Numbered from the stretch's first letter, positions 45,007-54,294 are shown. The stretch: DNA of 64,000 bases from Candidatus Protoclostridium gallicola (GCA_904387375.1 CAJFLE010000004.1:1-64000); one strand, 5' to 3'. Numbers and translations are program-made. Notes: a model not told the origin generated them from the sequence alone.

Positions 45007-45513
45007 ATGGAAAATCAAAAGACAGGAAAACTGAACATTCTCGGATCCGGACTCGCATTCCTGATCACCGTATATATCGGCGTCATTTACATTCTGCTCA
45101 TGTCCGGCGGCGGCAGCGGCAACATCGCTTACGAAATCACGACCGACTATGCCGGATACTGGGCGTACCGTTTCGTCATCTGCATACTTATGTATGTATG
45201 CTGCATTGTGAACGTCATAGCCATTCCCTCTTATTTTGCCCTCAAGTCGAAAAATTCGTCCTCGCCGGCAAGGAAATTTATGGGAGCGGCTCAGCTCGTC
45301 AGCGCGGTCGTCATGCTCGTGCTCGTGATCATGTTCTGGACGGCGCAGGGGCCCATCTTCGACGGCGACGTTTCCACTCCGTTCGCGACCCCCTACCGCA
45401 TCATCGAACTCGTATTCGCGATACTTCAGCTGCCGGCGCTCGTGCTTACCGTGCTGTATACGGCGAACAACGATATGATGAAGAAGATAAAGAAAAAGTA
45501 CAACAAAATGTGA
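45007..45513 (+). CDS. Four-TM membrane protein of unknown function
   Basis: 168 residues with about four TM helices (15-37, 60-82, 97-118, 135-156) and a basic C-terminal tail (KKIKKKYNKM). A Gly/Ser loop (SGGGSGN) follows the first helix. I do not recognise the family. Start chosen because the promoter's +1 coincides with this ATG; upstream in-frame starts lie before the promoter. Terminator follows. Confidence 0.75.
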   Translation: MENQKTGKLNILGSGLAFLITVYIGVIYILLMSGGGSGNIAYEITTDYAGYWAYRFVICILMYVCCIVNVIAIPSYFALKSKNSSSPARKFMGAAQLVSAVVMLVLVIMFWTAQGPIFDGDVSTPFATPYRIIELVFAILQLPALVLTVLYTANNDMMKKIKKKYNKM

Positions 45514-45532
45514 ATTACTCAGATAATATGCG

Positions 45533-45560
45533 AAAGGACGCGGGAATCCGCGTCCTTTTC
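45533..45560. terminator. Bidirectional terminator
   Basis: AAAGGACGCGG/CCGCGTCCTTT stem with a 4-nt loop between convergent genes; TTTTCTCTTTG follows on the plus strand. Confidence 0.85.
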
Positions 45561-45570
45561 TCTTTGCTTT

Positions 45571-45888
45571 TTATTTTGCCCACACGTACGCCTGGGTCAT
45601 CGCAGCAGCCATACCGCCTATGACGAACATCGCTTCGTCCATGCCTGTGCCCAGCCCCGCGAGGGATATGGGCAGCCATACGCCGAAACCGAGCACGAGC
45701 AGCGCGACGATCGGCACGAGGACGAAAAGTCCGGCGCGGTCGAAAGCGCGGGCGGCTTCCGCCAGCATCCACACGAACGAGAGCGCCGCGAGGATCCAGC
45801 CGGGTATGAACCAATAGAACACCGCGCTTAATATGAGTATGGTCAGCGTGACCGCGGCAAGCACGCTTTTGGATACTTTCGCAAACAT
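45571..45888 (-). CDS. Small three-TM membrane protein
   Basis: 105 residues with three TM helices (8-30, 33-48/52-72, 78-100) and very few charged residues. Family not recognised. It follows upp but has its own promoter inside the upp 3' end: TTGACA (45938-45943), N17, TAAAAT (45915-45920). AAGGAG about 11 nt before the ATG. Confidence 0.7.
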   Translation of the reverse strand: MFAKVSKSVLAAVTLTILILSAVFYWFIPGWILAALSFVWMLAEAARAFDRAGLFVLVPIVALLVLGFGVWLPISLAGLGTGMDEAMFVIGGMAAAMTQAYVWAK

Positions 45889-45917
45889 AACAGAGCAATC
45901 TCCTTGACCCGTTTATT

Positions 45918-46601
45918 TTAATGTAATCGGACGGATATGTCAAGCGATTTGAGCCGCTCGTCGCATTTTGGGCGACACTTCGTGCCGAACAGCCGGTCGC
46001 CGGCGTCGCCAAGCCCGGGAAGGATATAGCAATTTGCGTTGAGCTGCCTGTCGCACGTGGATACGAACACGTCCACGTCGGGGTGCGCCTCTGTGACGCG
46101 CTTTATGCCCTCCGGGCAGCCGATGATAGCCATGAACTTGATGCGCTTCACCCCGCGGCGTTTGAGCAGGTCTATCGCGTCGCACGCCGAGCCGCCCGTC
46201 GCCAGCATGGGGTCGAGCAGTATCGCCGTCATGTTCTCTATACCGTCGGGCAGTTTGCAGTAATACTCGTGCGGGATTGCGGTTTCCTCGTCGCGGTACA
46301 TGCCGATGTGACCGACGCGCGCGTTGGGGAAAATCTTGTGCACGCCGTTGACCATGCCCAGCCCCGCGCGGAGTATGGGCACGATGGCGATCGACTTCTC
46401 GGCGACCATTTCCTGCTCGCACGTTTCCAGCGGCGTTTCCACCGTCACCGTGCGCGTGGGCGCGTCGCGGAACGCCTCGTAACTCATTACGAGCGTTATT
46501 TCCTCCACGAGTTCGCGGAACTCCTTCATCGGGGTGTTCTTGTCCCGCAGTATGGCTATCTTGTGCTTTATGAGCGGATGATCGAATATCATGAGCGACA
46601 T
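45918..46601 (-). CDS. upp: Uracil phosphoribosyltransferase
   Basis: 227 residues. It converts uracil and PRPP to UMP. Typical segments are HPLIKHKIAILRDKNT, VPILRAGLGMVNG, EYYCKLPDGIE, the PRPP-binding LLDPMLATGGSA and the uracil-binding end (YILPGLGDAGDRLFG). GGAGGAA precedes the ATG at 46601, 2 nt after the uraA stop. Together with the permease it salvages external uracil. The C-terminal ~15 residues after the GDAGDR motif are longer than in Bacillus Upp. Confidence 0.96.
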   Translation of the reverse strand: MSLMIFDHPLIKHKIAILRDKNTPMKEFRELVEEITLVMSYEAFRDAPTRTVTVETPLETCEQEMVAEKSIAIVPILRAGLGMVNGVHKIFPNARVGHIGMYRDEETAIPHEYYCKLPDGIENMTAILLDPMLATGGSACDAIDLLKRRGVKRIKFMAIIGCPEGIKRVTEAHPDVDVFVSTCDRQLNANCYILPGLGDAGDRLFGTKCRPKCDERLKSLDISVRLH

Positions 46602-46603
46602 AA

Positions 46604-48136
46604 CTATTCCTCCTTCTTTTCTTCGGGCGCGGGCGAATCGGTCGGTACGCCGTCGGTATCGCAGACTTTTGCTTCGGCGCTTTCCTCGGCCATTTCGGCG
46701 GCTATGTCCGCCTCGTGCGGCACGAGGGAAATTCCGGTGTTTTCTTCAGCCTCTTCCCTTTCCGGAGAGGTCTTTTTCGTATTGGGTATGACGAGGTTGA
46801 GCACGATCGCGAGCACGGTGCAGATCGCAAGCGAGGATATGGACACGTTGCCTATCGCTATCGAATATCCCGCGACGCTGGCGACGTTGAGGCCGAGGCC
46901 GACGGACATCGTTATGGACACGACGAGCATGTTCTTGGCGTCGGAGAAATCGGTGCGGCTGTCGACGAGCGCGCGCAGACCGTTTGCGGAGATCATGCCG
47001 TACAGGATGAGGCTGGCTCCGCCCACGACGGAAGGCGGCATATGCTCGAGTATCTCGCCGAAGGGTATGAACAGACCGAGCACGATGGCGAACACCGCGG
47101 CAAGGAAAATGTTGCGGGGATTATAGTTCTTGGTTATGGCGAGCACCGCGGTATTCTCTCCGTACGTCGTGTTTGCGGGGCCGCCGAGCAATGCGGACGC
47201 CATCGTGCCGAGGCCGTCGCCGAGCACGGTGCGGTGCAGACCGGGGTCGACCATGAAATCCTTATTGCACACGACGGAGTTGGCGGAAATGTCGCCGAGG
47301 TGCTCCATGAACGTGACTATGGCAAGCGGCACCGTCGCGAGCATCGCCGTGCCCACGAGCGCGCCGTCGAGGTCGCCCCACGCGCCCCAGAATCCCCATA
47401 TCGTCGACGCCTGCTGGAACACGATGACATCGCCGGAGAAGAACGTGGAGAAGTCTATAAGTTTGGAGTAGCCGTCGGGCACGGGGCACACGCTGAGAAT
47501 GATCGAATACAGATAGCCGACGACGAAACCGACGAGTATGGGCACGACCTTGAAAAAGGATTTGGGCTTTGCGACGGCGTTGACGACGACTATTGTCAGC
47601 GCGGTCACTATCGCGCTCGTCCACACCTGCCAGCCCCACGCCGTGCCGCCGCCGACGTCATACTGTCCGAAGATATTGCTCGTGAACGCGGTGCCGGCAA
47701 GGTTCATGCCTATGACTATGATGACCGGACCGACGACTATGGGCGGGAACAGTTTCTTGACGCGCTGCACGCCCACAAGCTTGATTATGCCCGCGAGGAT
47801 CACGTACACCAGCCCGGCGCATACGAGCGCGAGCATGACGGCGAGCGACCGCACGTTATACTCCTCAGTGCCCGCCGTCGCGCCGTTCATCACGAGCAGC
47901 AGCGCGGGCAGGAACGCGAAGGACGAGCCGAGGAACACCGGCACCTTGCGTTTCGTGCAGAAATAGAAGATTATCGTGCCCACGCCGGCGCTGATGAGCG
48001 CGAGCGGTATGCTCATGCCCGTCAGCATGGGAACGGTTATCGTGGCGCCCAGCATGGCGAACATGTGCTGCAATGCGAGCACCGCGTCCCTGCCGGTATA
48101 GCCGAGCAGTTTGCGCGGCTGTCTGGTTTCGGTCAT
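46604..48136 (-). CDS. uraA: Uracil/xanthine-family permease (UraA)
   Basis: 510 residues, NCS2 family: uracil-proton symporter with 14 TM segments. Recognisable parts are LALQHMFAMLGATITVPMLTG, FLGSSFAFLPALLLV, VTFMEHLGDISANSVV (the conserved Glu in HLGDI region) and GGPANTTYGENTAVLAIT. The Glu-rich C-terminal tail (SPEREEAEENTG onward) is about 50 residues longer than usual. GGGAGG precedes the ATG. First gene of uraA-upp, after a leader with an intrinsic terminator. Confidence 0.93.
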   Translation of the reverse strand: MTETRQPRKLLGYTGRDAVLALQHMFAMLGATITVPMLTGMSIPLALISAGVGTIIFYFCTKRKVPVFLGSSFAFLPALLLVMNGATAGTEEYNVRSLAVMLALVCAGLVYVILAGIIKLVGVQRVKKLFPPIVVGPVIIVIGMNLAGTAFTSNIFGQYDVGGGTAWGWQVWTSAIVTALTIVVVNAVAKPKSFFKVVPILVGFVVGYLYSIILSVCPVPDGYSKLIDFSTFFSGDVIVFQQASTIWGFWGAWGDLDGALVGTAMLATVPLAIVTFMEHLGDISANSVVCNKDFMVDPGLHRTVLGDGLGTMASALLGGPANTTYGENTAVLAITKNYNPRNIFLAAVFAIVLGLFIPFGEILEHMPPSVVGGASLILYGMISANGLRALVDSRTDFSDAKNMLVVSITMSVGLGLNVASVAGYSIAIGNVSISSLAICTVLAIVLNLVIPNTKKTSPEREEAEENTGISLVPHEADIAAEMAEESAEAKVCDTDGVPTDSPAPEEKKEE

Positions 48137-48189
48137 TTTTCATTATCCTCCCTTTTATAGGTTTTTCGCGCAGGCGGAAGCAGGCATAA

Positions 48190-48346
48190 AAAAAGAGACC
48201 CTCAGCGATAAGAGTCTCCGGAAAACGCAAATAAACGCGGCGTGCCGCTTGCAAAATTCCTGTTTACGATATGTCCGTATTTCCTCAATGCCTTTTCCCC
48301 TGTGCGTTATCCCGACCATTGTACCACATTCCGAGCAAAAGCACAA
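48190..48346 (-). promoter_or_regulatory. uraA-upp promoter and attenuator-type leader
   Basis: Promoter TTGTGC (48341-48346), N17, TACAAT (48318-48323). The leader of about 170 nt contains a hairpin (GGAGACTC/GAGGGTCTC type, about 48193-48221) followed by seven T on the minus strand, i.e. a terminator before the coding region. A clear PyrR-binding box was not found. Regulation of transcription elongation by pyrimidine supply is likely, the mechanism unknown. Confidence 0.6.
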
Positions 48347-48398
48347 GCGAAAAGGCGGCGTGCGGCGCATTTTGTCGAATTTCCGCGAACGCGCCGCA

Positions 48399-48427
48399 TT
48401 GACACGCGCAGGCAAAAGGAGTATAAT
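48399..48427 (+). promoter_or_regulatory. Promoter of the EamA-type transporter gene
   Basis: TTGACA (48399-48404), 17-nt spacer, TATAAT (48422-48427). The leader is only about 10 nt, with GGA 8 nt before the ATG. Confidence 0.8.
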
Positions 48428-48444
48428 GGCAGACGGAAAACGTA

Positions 48445-49356
48445 ATGAAACCGAAAAACGCCATATTCCTTGCCCTCACGGCATTCATATTCGGCATATC
48501 TTTCATCGCGCAGGACGAGGCCGCGGAACACGTCGGCCCGTTCACGTTCAACTGCGCGCGTTTTGCCATAGCCTTCGTCGTGCTGTTTGCGACCGCGCTG
48601 ATCGCGGACGGAGTGCGGAAAAAGACGGGGCACGCTGAATCGGTGAAAAAAGCGGACAAAACGCTGCTGCTCGGAGGGCTGCTGTGCGGGCTGGCGCTCG
48701 GCACCGCGATAACCTGCCAGCAGATCGGGCTGGCCGACCCGAACATGACGTCGGGCAAGGCGGGCTTCATATCCGCGTGCTACATAATAATAGTGCCGCT
48801 GCTCGGACTGCCGCTTCGCAGGCGTCCGACGGCGTGGGTATGGCCGGCGCTCGCACTTGCGATCGGCGGGCTGTATCTGCTCTGCCTCGCGGACGGGTTC
48901 TCGCTGTCATGGGGCGATATAGTCATGGCGGTGTGCGCGCTTATGATCGCGGTGCACATCATGCTGTGCGATTACTTCGCGCCGCGGTGCGACAGTCTGA
49001 AACTGACGTGCGCGCAATGCGCGGTCATAGCGGTCGTCAGTCTGCCGCTCATGTTCGCATTCGACACGCCGGATATCGCCGCGCTGGGCGAGGCGCTGCC
49101 CTCGCTGCTGTTCTGCGGCGTGCTCGCGTCGGGCGCGGCCTACACCTTCCAGATGATCGGACAGGTCGGCGCCAATCCCACGCTCGCGTCCATGATAATG
49201 TCATTCGAGTCGGTCATAGCCGCGATCGCGGGCGCGCTCGTGCTCGGTCAGGAGATGACCGCCGCGCAGATAGCGGGCTGCGCGGTCATATTCGCCGCCG
49301 TCATAATCGCGCAGCTGCCCGGCCGCAGGAAGAAAGAGGTCACGCCGACGAAATAA
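48445..49356 (+). CDS. EamA/DMT-superfamily transporter
   Basis: 303 residues, ten TM helices in two EamA repeats (1-150 and 155-295), opening with IFLALTAFIFGISFIAQDEAAEHVGPFTF in shorter pieces and ending with a basic tail. DMT members export amino acids or metabolites; specificity is not predictable. Two extra Cys occur in the second half. Flanked by its own promoter and terminator. Confidence 0.9.
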   Translation: MKPKNAIFLALTAFIFGISFIAQDEAAEHVGPFTFNCARFAIAFVVLFATALIADGVRKKTGHAESVKKADKTLLLGGLLCGLALGTAITCQQIGLADPNMTSGKAGFISACYIIIVPLLGLPLRRRPTAWVWPALALAIGGLYLLCLADGFSLSWGDIVMAVCALMIAVHIMLCDYFAPRCDSLKLTCAQCAVIAVVSLPLMFAFDTPDIAALGEALPSLLFCGVLASGAAYTFQMIGQVGANPTLASMIMSFESVIAAIAGALVLGQEMTAAQIAGCAVIFAAVIIAQLPGRRKKEVTPTK

Positions 49357-49378
49357 GCGCATAAGAGCGCAGCATGCA

Positions 49379-49407
49379 AAAAACGCAGGGACACGCCCTG
49401 CGTTTTT
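49379..49407. terminator. Bidirectional terminator
   Basis: AAAAACGCAGGG/CCCTGCGTTTTT stem, 5-nt loop, between the EamA gene and the convergent CsoR-like gene. Confidence 0.88.
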
Positions 49408-49427
49408 CGTTTCGATCGGTCTTCGAT

Positions 49428-49700
49428 TCAGTCCATGTCACAGAACCGTTTCACCGCGTCGGTATAGCGCGCGACGGTTTCCTCGGGGTCGTCGCCCGCG
49501 CCCTCGCGCACGCACGTCGCGAGGAAGTCCTCGAGCAGGATCTGCCCCGCCTTGTGCAGCGCCGATTTCGCGGCGTTGATCTGGACGAGAACGGCGTCGC
49601 ACGGAGCGCCCGACTCCACCATTCTGTCTATCGCCTGCACCTGACCGGCGATCTTTCTCAGCCTGCGGTGCAGGTTGTCGGTTACGGTATCGTTTTCCAT
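49428..49700 (-). CDS. CsoR/CstR-family repressor
   Basis: 90-residue all-helical DUF156 regulator (NLHRRLRKIAGQVQAIDRMV is the family's N-terminal signature). It keeps Cys34 (GAPCDAVLVQI) and Cys63 (LATCV) but has Phe59 where copper-sensing CsoR has the metal-ligand His, four residues before the second Cys. That combination is typical of CstR persulfide sensors rather than CsoR, RcnR or FrmR. It is the last gene of the amino-acid ABC operon, 15 nt after the ATPase gene. The ligand call is inference from two sites. Confidence 0.85.
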   Translation of the reverse strand: MENDTVTDNLHRRLRKIAGQVQAIDRMVESGAPCDAVLVQINAAKSALHKAGQILLEDFLATCVREGAGDDPEETVARYTDAVKRFCDMD

Positions 49701-49715
49701 TATCGTCCCCTCCTT

Positions 49716-50639
49716 TTACAATACTTTGGACAGGAAATCCCTCAGACGGGGATTTTCCGGCGCGCCGAATATCTTTTCGGGCGGGCCCTCTTCGGTTATG
49801 CGTCCGTCGTCCATGAACAGCACGCGCGTGGCGACTTCTCTCGCGAAGCCCATCTCGTGCGTGACGATGACCATCGTCATGCCGTCGTCGGCAAGCTCCT
49901 TCATGAGCTGGAGCACCTCGCCCACCATTTCGGGGTCGAGCGCGCTCGTCGGCTCGTCGAACAGCATATACTCGGGATCCATGCACAGCGAACGGACAAT
50001 CGCTATACGCTGACGCTGTCCGCCCGACAGTTTGGACGGATATTCGTCGCGCTTGTCGGCAAGGCCTATGCGGCGCAGCAGGCGGAGCGCGTTTGCGGTA
50101 GCCTCTTCCCTGGTTTTGATTCCGAGCTGTACCGGCGCGCAGACAAGATTCTGCATGACGGTCATATTATTGAAAAGATTGACGTTCTGGAACACCATAC
50201 CCATGCGGCGACGGGCTTCGTTGATGTTGATTTGATTTGCGGCGTAAATCCCGCGCATTGCCGCGGCATACTCGCGCCCCTCGAAACGCCCGAGCAGATC
50301 GTTCTTTTTGATCTCGGCGACGAGTGCGTTTTCAAGCTGTTTGTCGGACATATACGTGCCCGCTTCCAGCCGCAGTCGGCGCAGCCTCGCGAACGTTGCG
50401 GACTTGACTATTACGTCGCGGTGAAGATACGGGTCGACGGGAGTTATTAGTCTGCCGTCCAGCCACACCTCGCCGTAAGTCGGTTCTTCGAGCAGGTTCA
50501 TGCAGCGCAGCAGCGTGGACTTGCCGCTGCCCGAAGGCCCTATGATAACGACCTTCTCGCCTTTTTCTATCGTCGTGGACACCGCTTTCAGCACTTTGAG
50601 ACTGCCGAAATTCTTATAGATATTCTTAACGTCTATCAC
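49716..50639 (-). CDS. Polar amino-acid ABC transporter ATPase
   Basis: 307 residues (GlnQ/TcyC-like). Walker [13 protein letters not shown]-loop [12 protein letters not shown], signature [15 protein letters not shown], Walker [16 protein letters not shown]-loop VTHEMGF. About 60 extra residues (about 70-130, [20 protein letters not shown] onward) separate Walker A from the Q-loop, so the protein exceeds the usual 240-250. Follows the permease with a 14-nt overlap. Confidence 0.93.
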   Translation of the reverse strand: MIDVKNIYKNFGSLKVLKAVSTTIEKGEKVVIIGPSGSGKSTLLRCMNLLEEPTYGEVWLDGRLITPVDPYLHRDVIVKSATFARLRRLRLEAGTYMSDKQLENALVAEIKKNDLLGRFEGREYAAAMRGIYAANQININEARRRMGMVFQNVNLFNNMTVMQNLVCAPVQLGIKTREEATANALRLLRRIGLADKRDEYPSKLSGGQRQRIAIVRSLCMDPEYMLFDEPTSALDPEMVGEVLQLMKELADDGMTMVIVTHEMGFAREVATRVLFMDDGRITEEGPPEKIFGAPENPRLRDFLSKVL

Positions 50640-51318
50640 TTGCGCGCAGCCTCCCTTCTATTATTTTGATTACGAGCGTGACTATAAGCACGAGCACGAG
50701 ATATACGACCGCGAGCATGAGATAGGGCACGATATATTCGTACGTACTGTTCGCGATCGCCTGGAACGCCCTAGTGACGTCGACGACGGCGATGAAGCTG
50801 ACGACTGACGTTTCCTTGATAAGCGCTATGAATTCGTTGCCGAGCGTGGGAACGACATTCTTGACGGCCTGCGGCAGTACGACTTTTATCATTGTGCGGC
50901 CGTAGCCGAGGCCGAGCGCGCGCCCCGCCTCCATCTGGCCTTTATCCACGGACAGTATGCCGCCGCGCATGATTTCGCATATGTACGCGCCGCTGTTCAT
51001 GCCGAAAGCTATCGTGCCTTCGACTTCGGCCGGTATATGCAGACCGATTGCCGGAAACAGTACGAAATGCACGATAAGAAGCTGCACGACCATAGGCGTA
51101 CCGCGGAACAGCGCCACGTATATGTTGCTTATCCAGCCGAGCACGCGCGCCACGCGGCCGCGCGGCAGCAGCTTGAATATGGCGAGAATGCTGCCGAGCA
51201 CAAGACCGATGAGCAGACCGCACACCGCGATGATAACGGTCGTCCGCAAGCCTTGCAGGACGAGGGTGTATCCCTCGTAATCGATCAGCTGCCGCCAAAA
51301 TATCTCCCATGCGTTCAT
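50626..51318 (-). CDS. Polar amino-acid ABC transporter permease
   Basis: 230 residues, five to six TM helices, HisM-family. The coupling-helix motif [22 protein letters not shown] contacts the ATPase; [11 protein letters not shown] and [14 protein letters not shown] are characteristic. It lies 2 nt after the binding-protein gene and overlaps the ATPase gene. Confidence 0.95.
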   Translation of the reverse strand: MNAWEIFWRQLIDYEGYTLVLQGLRTTVIIAVCGLLIGLVLGSILAIFKLLPRGRVARVLGWISNIYVALFRGTPMVVQLLIVHFVLFPAIGLHIPAEVEGTIAFGMNSGAYICEIMRGGILSVDKGQMEAGRALGLGYGRTMIKVVLPQAVKNVVPTLGNEFIALIKETSVVSFIAVVDVTRAFQAIANSTYEYIVPYLMLAVVYLVLVLIVTLVIKIIEGRLRASDRR

Positions 51319-51320
51319 GA

Positions 51321-52160
51321 TTATCTTGCGGGATTGGTATACGTATAATCTGCGGTTCCGTCAAAGAACGAATTGATTATTTTGTCGAGGTCGCCGTTGT
51401 CTTTGAGTTCTTTAAGGAAAGCATTCGCTTTTTCAAGCAGTTCGGTATTTCCCTTTGCGACACAGAAAGCATATGCCTCGCTGGTCAGTTCAACGTCTTC
51501 GATAACTTTAACGCCGCTGATGCTTTCCGCAATCATGAGCGCGGGCTGCTTGTCGATTATGACGGCGTTGATTCTGCCGTTGGCAAGATCCTGCACCGCA
51601 AGCGCGCCGGTCGTGTAACCGTTGGTCGTCAGGTTCGTGAAACCGTCGTATCCGAAGCCTGCGTCGCCGTAAGAATACATGTAACCGGTCGTACCGTTCT
51701 GAGTGCCTATTTTGTAATTATTGTCCTGCGCTTTGAGTATCGTTTCTATCTCATCCGCAGTAGTGCACGCGTCAAACGTCGTATCGTCGGACTTGACGAT
51801 TATAACCTGTGCGGATTCGTAGTATTCGTCAGTGAAATCGACCTGAATCTTTCTTTCGTCGTTAACGGTTATGCCGGCCATACCGATATCGCTTTCACCG
51901 CTTTTGACAGACTGTATTATGGAGTCGAATTCCATGTCCTTGACATAAAGCTTCTTGCCCATATTCTGAGCCATTTTATCGGCTATCTCGATATCCACGC
52001 CGGTGAATGCGTTACCCTCATAATACTCGAATGGAGGGAAATAAGCGTTCGTCGCAACGGTAAGATATTCCGAGGAATCGTTTCCGCATGCCGCGAATAC
52101 CGCAACCGCGGTGCCGAGAAGCAATGCCGCCGATAAAACGATAGCAAACAATTTCTTCAT
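51321..52160 (-). CDS. Amino-acid ABC transporter substrate-binding lipoprotein
   Basis: 279 residues. Lipoprotein signal with AVFAAC (Cys near 25), then the SBP family 3 domain: LTVATNAYFPPFEYYEG, FTGVDIEIADKMA, SDIGMAGITVNDERK, and the second-lobe KIGTQNGTTGYMY. The ligand Arg/Asp pattern is that of polar amino acid or cystine binders. Promoter TTGATT (52253-52258), N17, TAAAAT (52230-52235), leader about 65 nt with a hairpin CCCGT...ACGGG. Confidence 0.93.
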   Translation of the reverse strand: MKKLFAIVLSAALLLGTAVAVFAACGNDSSEYLTVATNAYFPPFEYYEGNAFTGVDIEIADKMAQNMGKKLYVKDMEFDSIIQSVKSGESDIGMAGITVNDERKIQVDFTDEYYESAQVIIVKSDDTTFDACTTADEIETILKAQDNNYKIGTQNGTTGYMYSYGDAGFGYDGFTNLTTNGYTTGALAVQDLANGRINAVIIDKQPALMIAESISGVKVIEDVELTSEAYAFCVAKGNTELLEKANAFLKELKDNGDLDKIINSFFDGTADYTYTNPAR

Positions 52161-52349
52161 GTTTTATGTACCACCTTTTTTACCGCCCGTACTCCGGTAA
52201 CCGGGCACGGGTTTGAATTTATTAAGCCTATTTTAACACATCGCGGCGCAATAATCAACCCGTTTGCATAAATATCCGAAAAAATCCGTAATTATTCTTT
52301 CAGGCTCGGGCAAACGAAGACGCGCGTACGAAAAGCCGCGGTCATACGC

Positions 52350-52379
52350 TTGCTTTTTTGCAGGGGGTTATAGTATAAT
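52350..52379 (+). promoter_or_regulatory. Promoter of the flavodiiron-rubredoxin operon
   Basis: TTGCTT (52350-52355), 18-nt spacer, TATAAT (52374-52379). AAAGGAG then precedes the ATG. Confidence 0.6.
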
Positions 52380-52403
52380 AGGGGCGGAAAAAAGGAGTTT
52401 TTT

Positions 52404-53561
52404 ATGAAGCAAATAACCGAAGGCATAGTCGGCATCGGAGTGGACGACCGCGAGATCGATCTGTTCGAGGGTCAGTACCCCGTGCCGAACGGCATGTCTT
52501 ACAATTCTTACGTGATCTTCGGCGATAAGGTCGCCGTTATGGACACGGTGGACAGGCGGTTCGTGGAAAAGTGGCTGGACAATCTCGACGGCGCGCTCGG
52601 CGGCCGCAAGCCGGACTTCCTCGTCGTGCAGCACATGGAGCCCGACCATTCGGCCGGCGTCAAAGCGTTCGCGGAAAAATACCCGGACGCGAAGATCGTG
52701 GGCAATACCAAGACGTTCGTCATGCTGGCGCAGTACTTCGAGGATCTCGACCTCGAAACGCGCAAGATCGTAGTGGCCGACGGAGGCACGCTGGATCTCG
52801 GAAACCGTACGCTGACGTTCGTGTTCACGCCCATGGTGCACTGGCCCGAAGTCATGATGACGTACGACGCGGCGACCGGAACGTTTTTCTCCGCCGACGC
52901 GTTCGGCAAATTCGGCGCGTCCGACGCGGACGAGTATTGGACGGACGAAGCCCGCAGATACTATATCGGCATTGTGGGCAAATACGGCGTGCAGGTGCAG
53001 TCGGCGCTCGCCAAGGCGGCGAAGCTGGACATCGCGCGTATATGCCCTCTTCACGGCCCCGTGCTGACAAGCGATCTCGGCGGCTACATCGGGATGTACG
53101 ACACATGGTCGAAGTACGAGCCGGAGGACAAAGGCGTGACGGTGGCGTACACGTCGGTATACGGCCACACCGAAGAGGCTGCGAAGCTGCTCGCCGGAGA
53201 GCTCACCGCGCGCGGAGTGAAGACCGAAGTGTTCGACCTTGCCCGCTGCGATATCAGCGCCGCGGTCGCGAGCGCGTTCAGATACGACAGGCTGGCGCTC
53301 GCCACGACGACGTATAACGGCGACATATTCCCCTATATGCGCACGTTCATCGATCACCTTACCGAAAGGAACTTCCGCGGCCGCACAGTCGCGATGATAG
53401 AAAACGGAACCTGGGCGCCAATGGCGGCGAAGGTCATGAAAGGCATGCTCGAAGGGAGCAAGGACATAACGTACGCGTCCGTCGTGACGCTGCGCTCCGC
53501 AGTCGGCGCCGCCGGAAAAGCGGCGATCGCAGCGCTTGCGGACGAGCTGGCGAAAGCTTAA
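52404..53561 (+). CDS. Flavodiiron protein (FprA-type oxygen/NO reductase)
   Basis: 385 residues. An N-terminal metallo-beta-lactamase domain holds the di-iron ligands (His77, Glu79, Asp81 in HMEPDHSAG; His in [11 protein letters not shown]; Asp in [11 protein letters not shown]; His in CPLHGPVL), followed by a flavodoxin domain with the FMN-binding [11 protein letters not shown] and [12 protein letters not shown]. It reduces O2 to water (or NO to N2O) in anaerobes, receiving electrons from rubredoxin, whose gene follows. Confidence 0.96.
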   Translation: MKQITEGIVGIGVDDREIDLFEGQYPVPNGMSYNSYVIFGDKVAVMDTVDRRFVEKWLDNLDGALGGRKPDFLVVQHMEPDHSAGVKAFAEKYPDAKIVGNTKTFVMLAQYFEDLDLETRKIVVADGGTLDLGNRTLTFVFTPMVHWPEVMMTYDAATGTFFSADAFGKFGASDADEYWTDEARRYYIGIVGKYGVQVQSALAKAAKLDIARICPLHGPVLTSDLGGYIGMYDTWSKYEPEDKGVTVAYTSVYGHTEEAAKLLAGELTARGVKTEVFDLARCDISAAVASAFRYDRLALATTTYNGDIFPYMRTFIDHLTERNFRGRTVAMIENGTWAPMAAKVMKGMLEGSKDITYASVVTLRSAVGAAGKAAIAALADELAKA

Positions 53562-53587
53562 ATCAAGTATATAAGGAGGATAAAGTC

Positions 53588-53746
53588 ATGAAATACGTAT
53601 GCGAAGTTTGCGGATACGAATACGACGAAGAGGCCGGCGATCCCGACAACGGCATCGCTCCCGGCACGAAGTGGGAGGACGTTCCCGCCGATTTCGTCTG
53701 CCCTCTCTGCGGAGTGGGCAAGGATCAGTTCGCGCCCGCCGAATAA
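53588..53746 (+). CDS. Rubredoxin
   Basis: 52 residues. Four Cys ligands for one iron: Cys5/Cys8 (CEVCGY) and Cys38/Cys41 (CPLCGVGK), with the usual [20 protein letters not shown] centre. AAGGAGG 9 nt upstream of the ATG. Cotranscribed with the flavodiiron protein, its direct electron acceptor. Confidence 0.97.
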   Translation: MKYVCEVCGYEYDEEAGDPDNGIAPGTKWEDVPADFVCPLCGVGKDQFAPAE

Positions 53747-53768
53747 GCGGAGCGCGCCGATCGCATGC

Positions 53769-53796
53769 AAAAAGCCCGGATAGCTCCGGGCTTTTT
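53769..53796. terminator. Terminator after rubredoxin
   Basis: AAAAAGCCCGGA/TCCGGGCTTTTT stem, 4-nt loop; works in both directions between convergent genes. Confidence 0.9.
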
Positions 53797-53803
53797 ACGT
53801 TTC

Positions 53804-54232
53804 TCATCCGGTGCGGCGGCCGGCCCGCGAAAACCGCGCGATGACGTCCGCGCAGGCTCCGACGTCCAGTCCCCTGCGCCGCAGCCGTTCCAGCTCGCGC
53901 ACGCACTTGGCCGCGCCCGTACGCCGCGCCGCTTTTTCCGCCGACGCGCTCACTCCGCGCGCCGCGGCCGATTCCCCGACGGGGCGGCCTTCGCTCCACG
54001 CCGTCAGCGCCGCGAGTTCCCTCTCCGTCAGCCTGCCGGCCAGCGCGTCGTATATGTCGCGCAGATCCACGGCCTGCCGCTTAAGGTCTATGATGCCGAG
54101 CGTCGCCTCGAACAGCTCCTCGGCGCTGCCGCCCATGTTGCACGCGAGCGCGTCGAGCGCCCTGTCAAGTACGTCCGCGGCGCGTTCCAGCGCCGGATAT
54201 ACGGCGAAAACCGCCTTTACCTGATCTTTCAT
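53804..54232 (-). CDS. Small protein with a C-terminal HTH resembling sigma region 4
   Basis: 142 residues. The N-terminal half is helical (VYPALERAADVLDRALDAL). Near 65 begins GRLTERELAALTAWSEGRPV, then GESAAARGVSASAEKAARRT and KCVRELERLRRRG, the helix-turn-helix pattern of sigma-70 region 4-like phage/plasmid regulators. RBS GGAGG precedes the ATG. Two palindromes lie in its promoter region, one exactly over +1. Possibly an autoregulated regulator; targets unknown. Confidence 0.65.
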   Translation of the reverse strand: MKDQVKAVFAVYPALERAADVLDRALDALACNMGGSAEELFEATLGIIDLKRQAVDLRDIYDALAGRLTERELAALTAWSEGRPVGESAAARGVSASAEKAARRTGAAKCVRELERLRRRGLDVGACADVIARFSRAGRRTG

Positions 54233-54257
54233 TTTTTCTGCCTCCGTTATCCTGTTG

Positions 54258-54279
54258 TTTTAGAACGTTTATTCTAAAA
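54258..54279 (-). promoter_or_regulatory. Palindrome TTTTAGAA-N6-TTCTAAAA at +1
   Basis: Perfect 8-bp arms with a 6-bp spacer, immediately downstream of TATAAT (54282-54287) of the HTH gene. The core GAACGTTTATTC is one base from a GAAC-N4-GTTC LexA-type box, so SOS control is one option and autoregulation another. Confidence 0.6.
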
Positions 54280-54294
54280 GCATTATAACACACT

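Noticed and set aside
52160..52190. T-box-like AGGTGGTAC before the binding-protein gene
   Set aside because: The leader is only about 65 nt, with no Stem I or specifier loop and no terminator/antiterminator pair; the sequence probably serves as the ribosome site.
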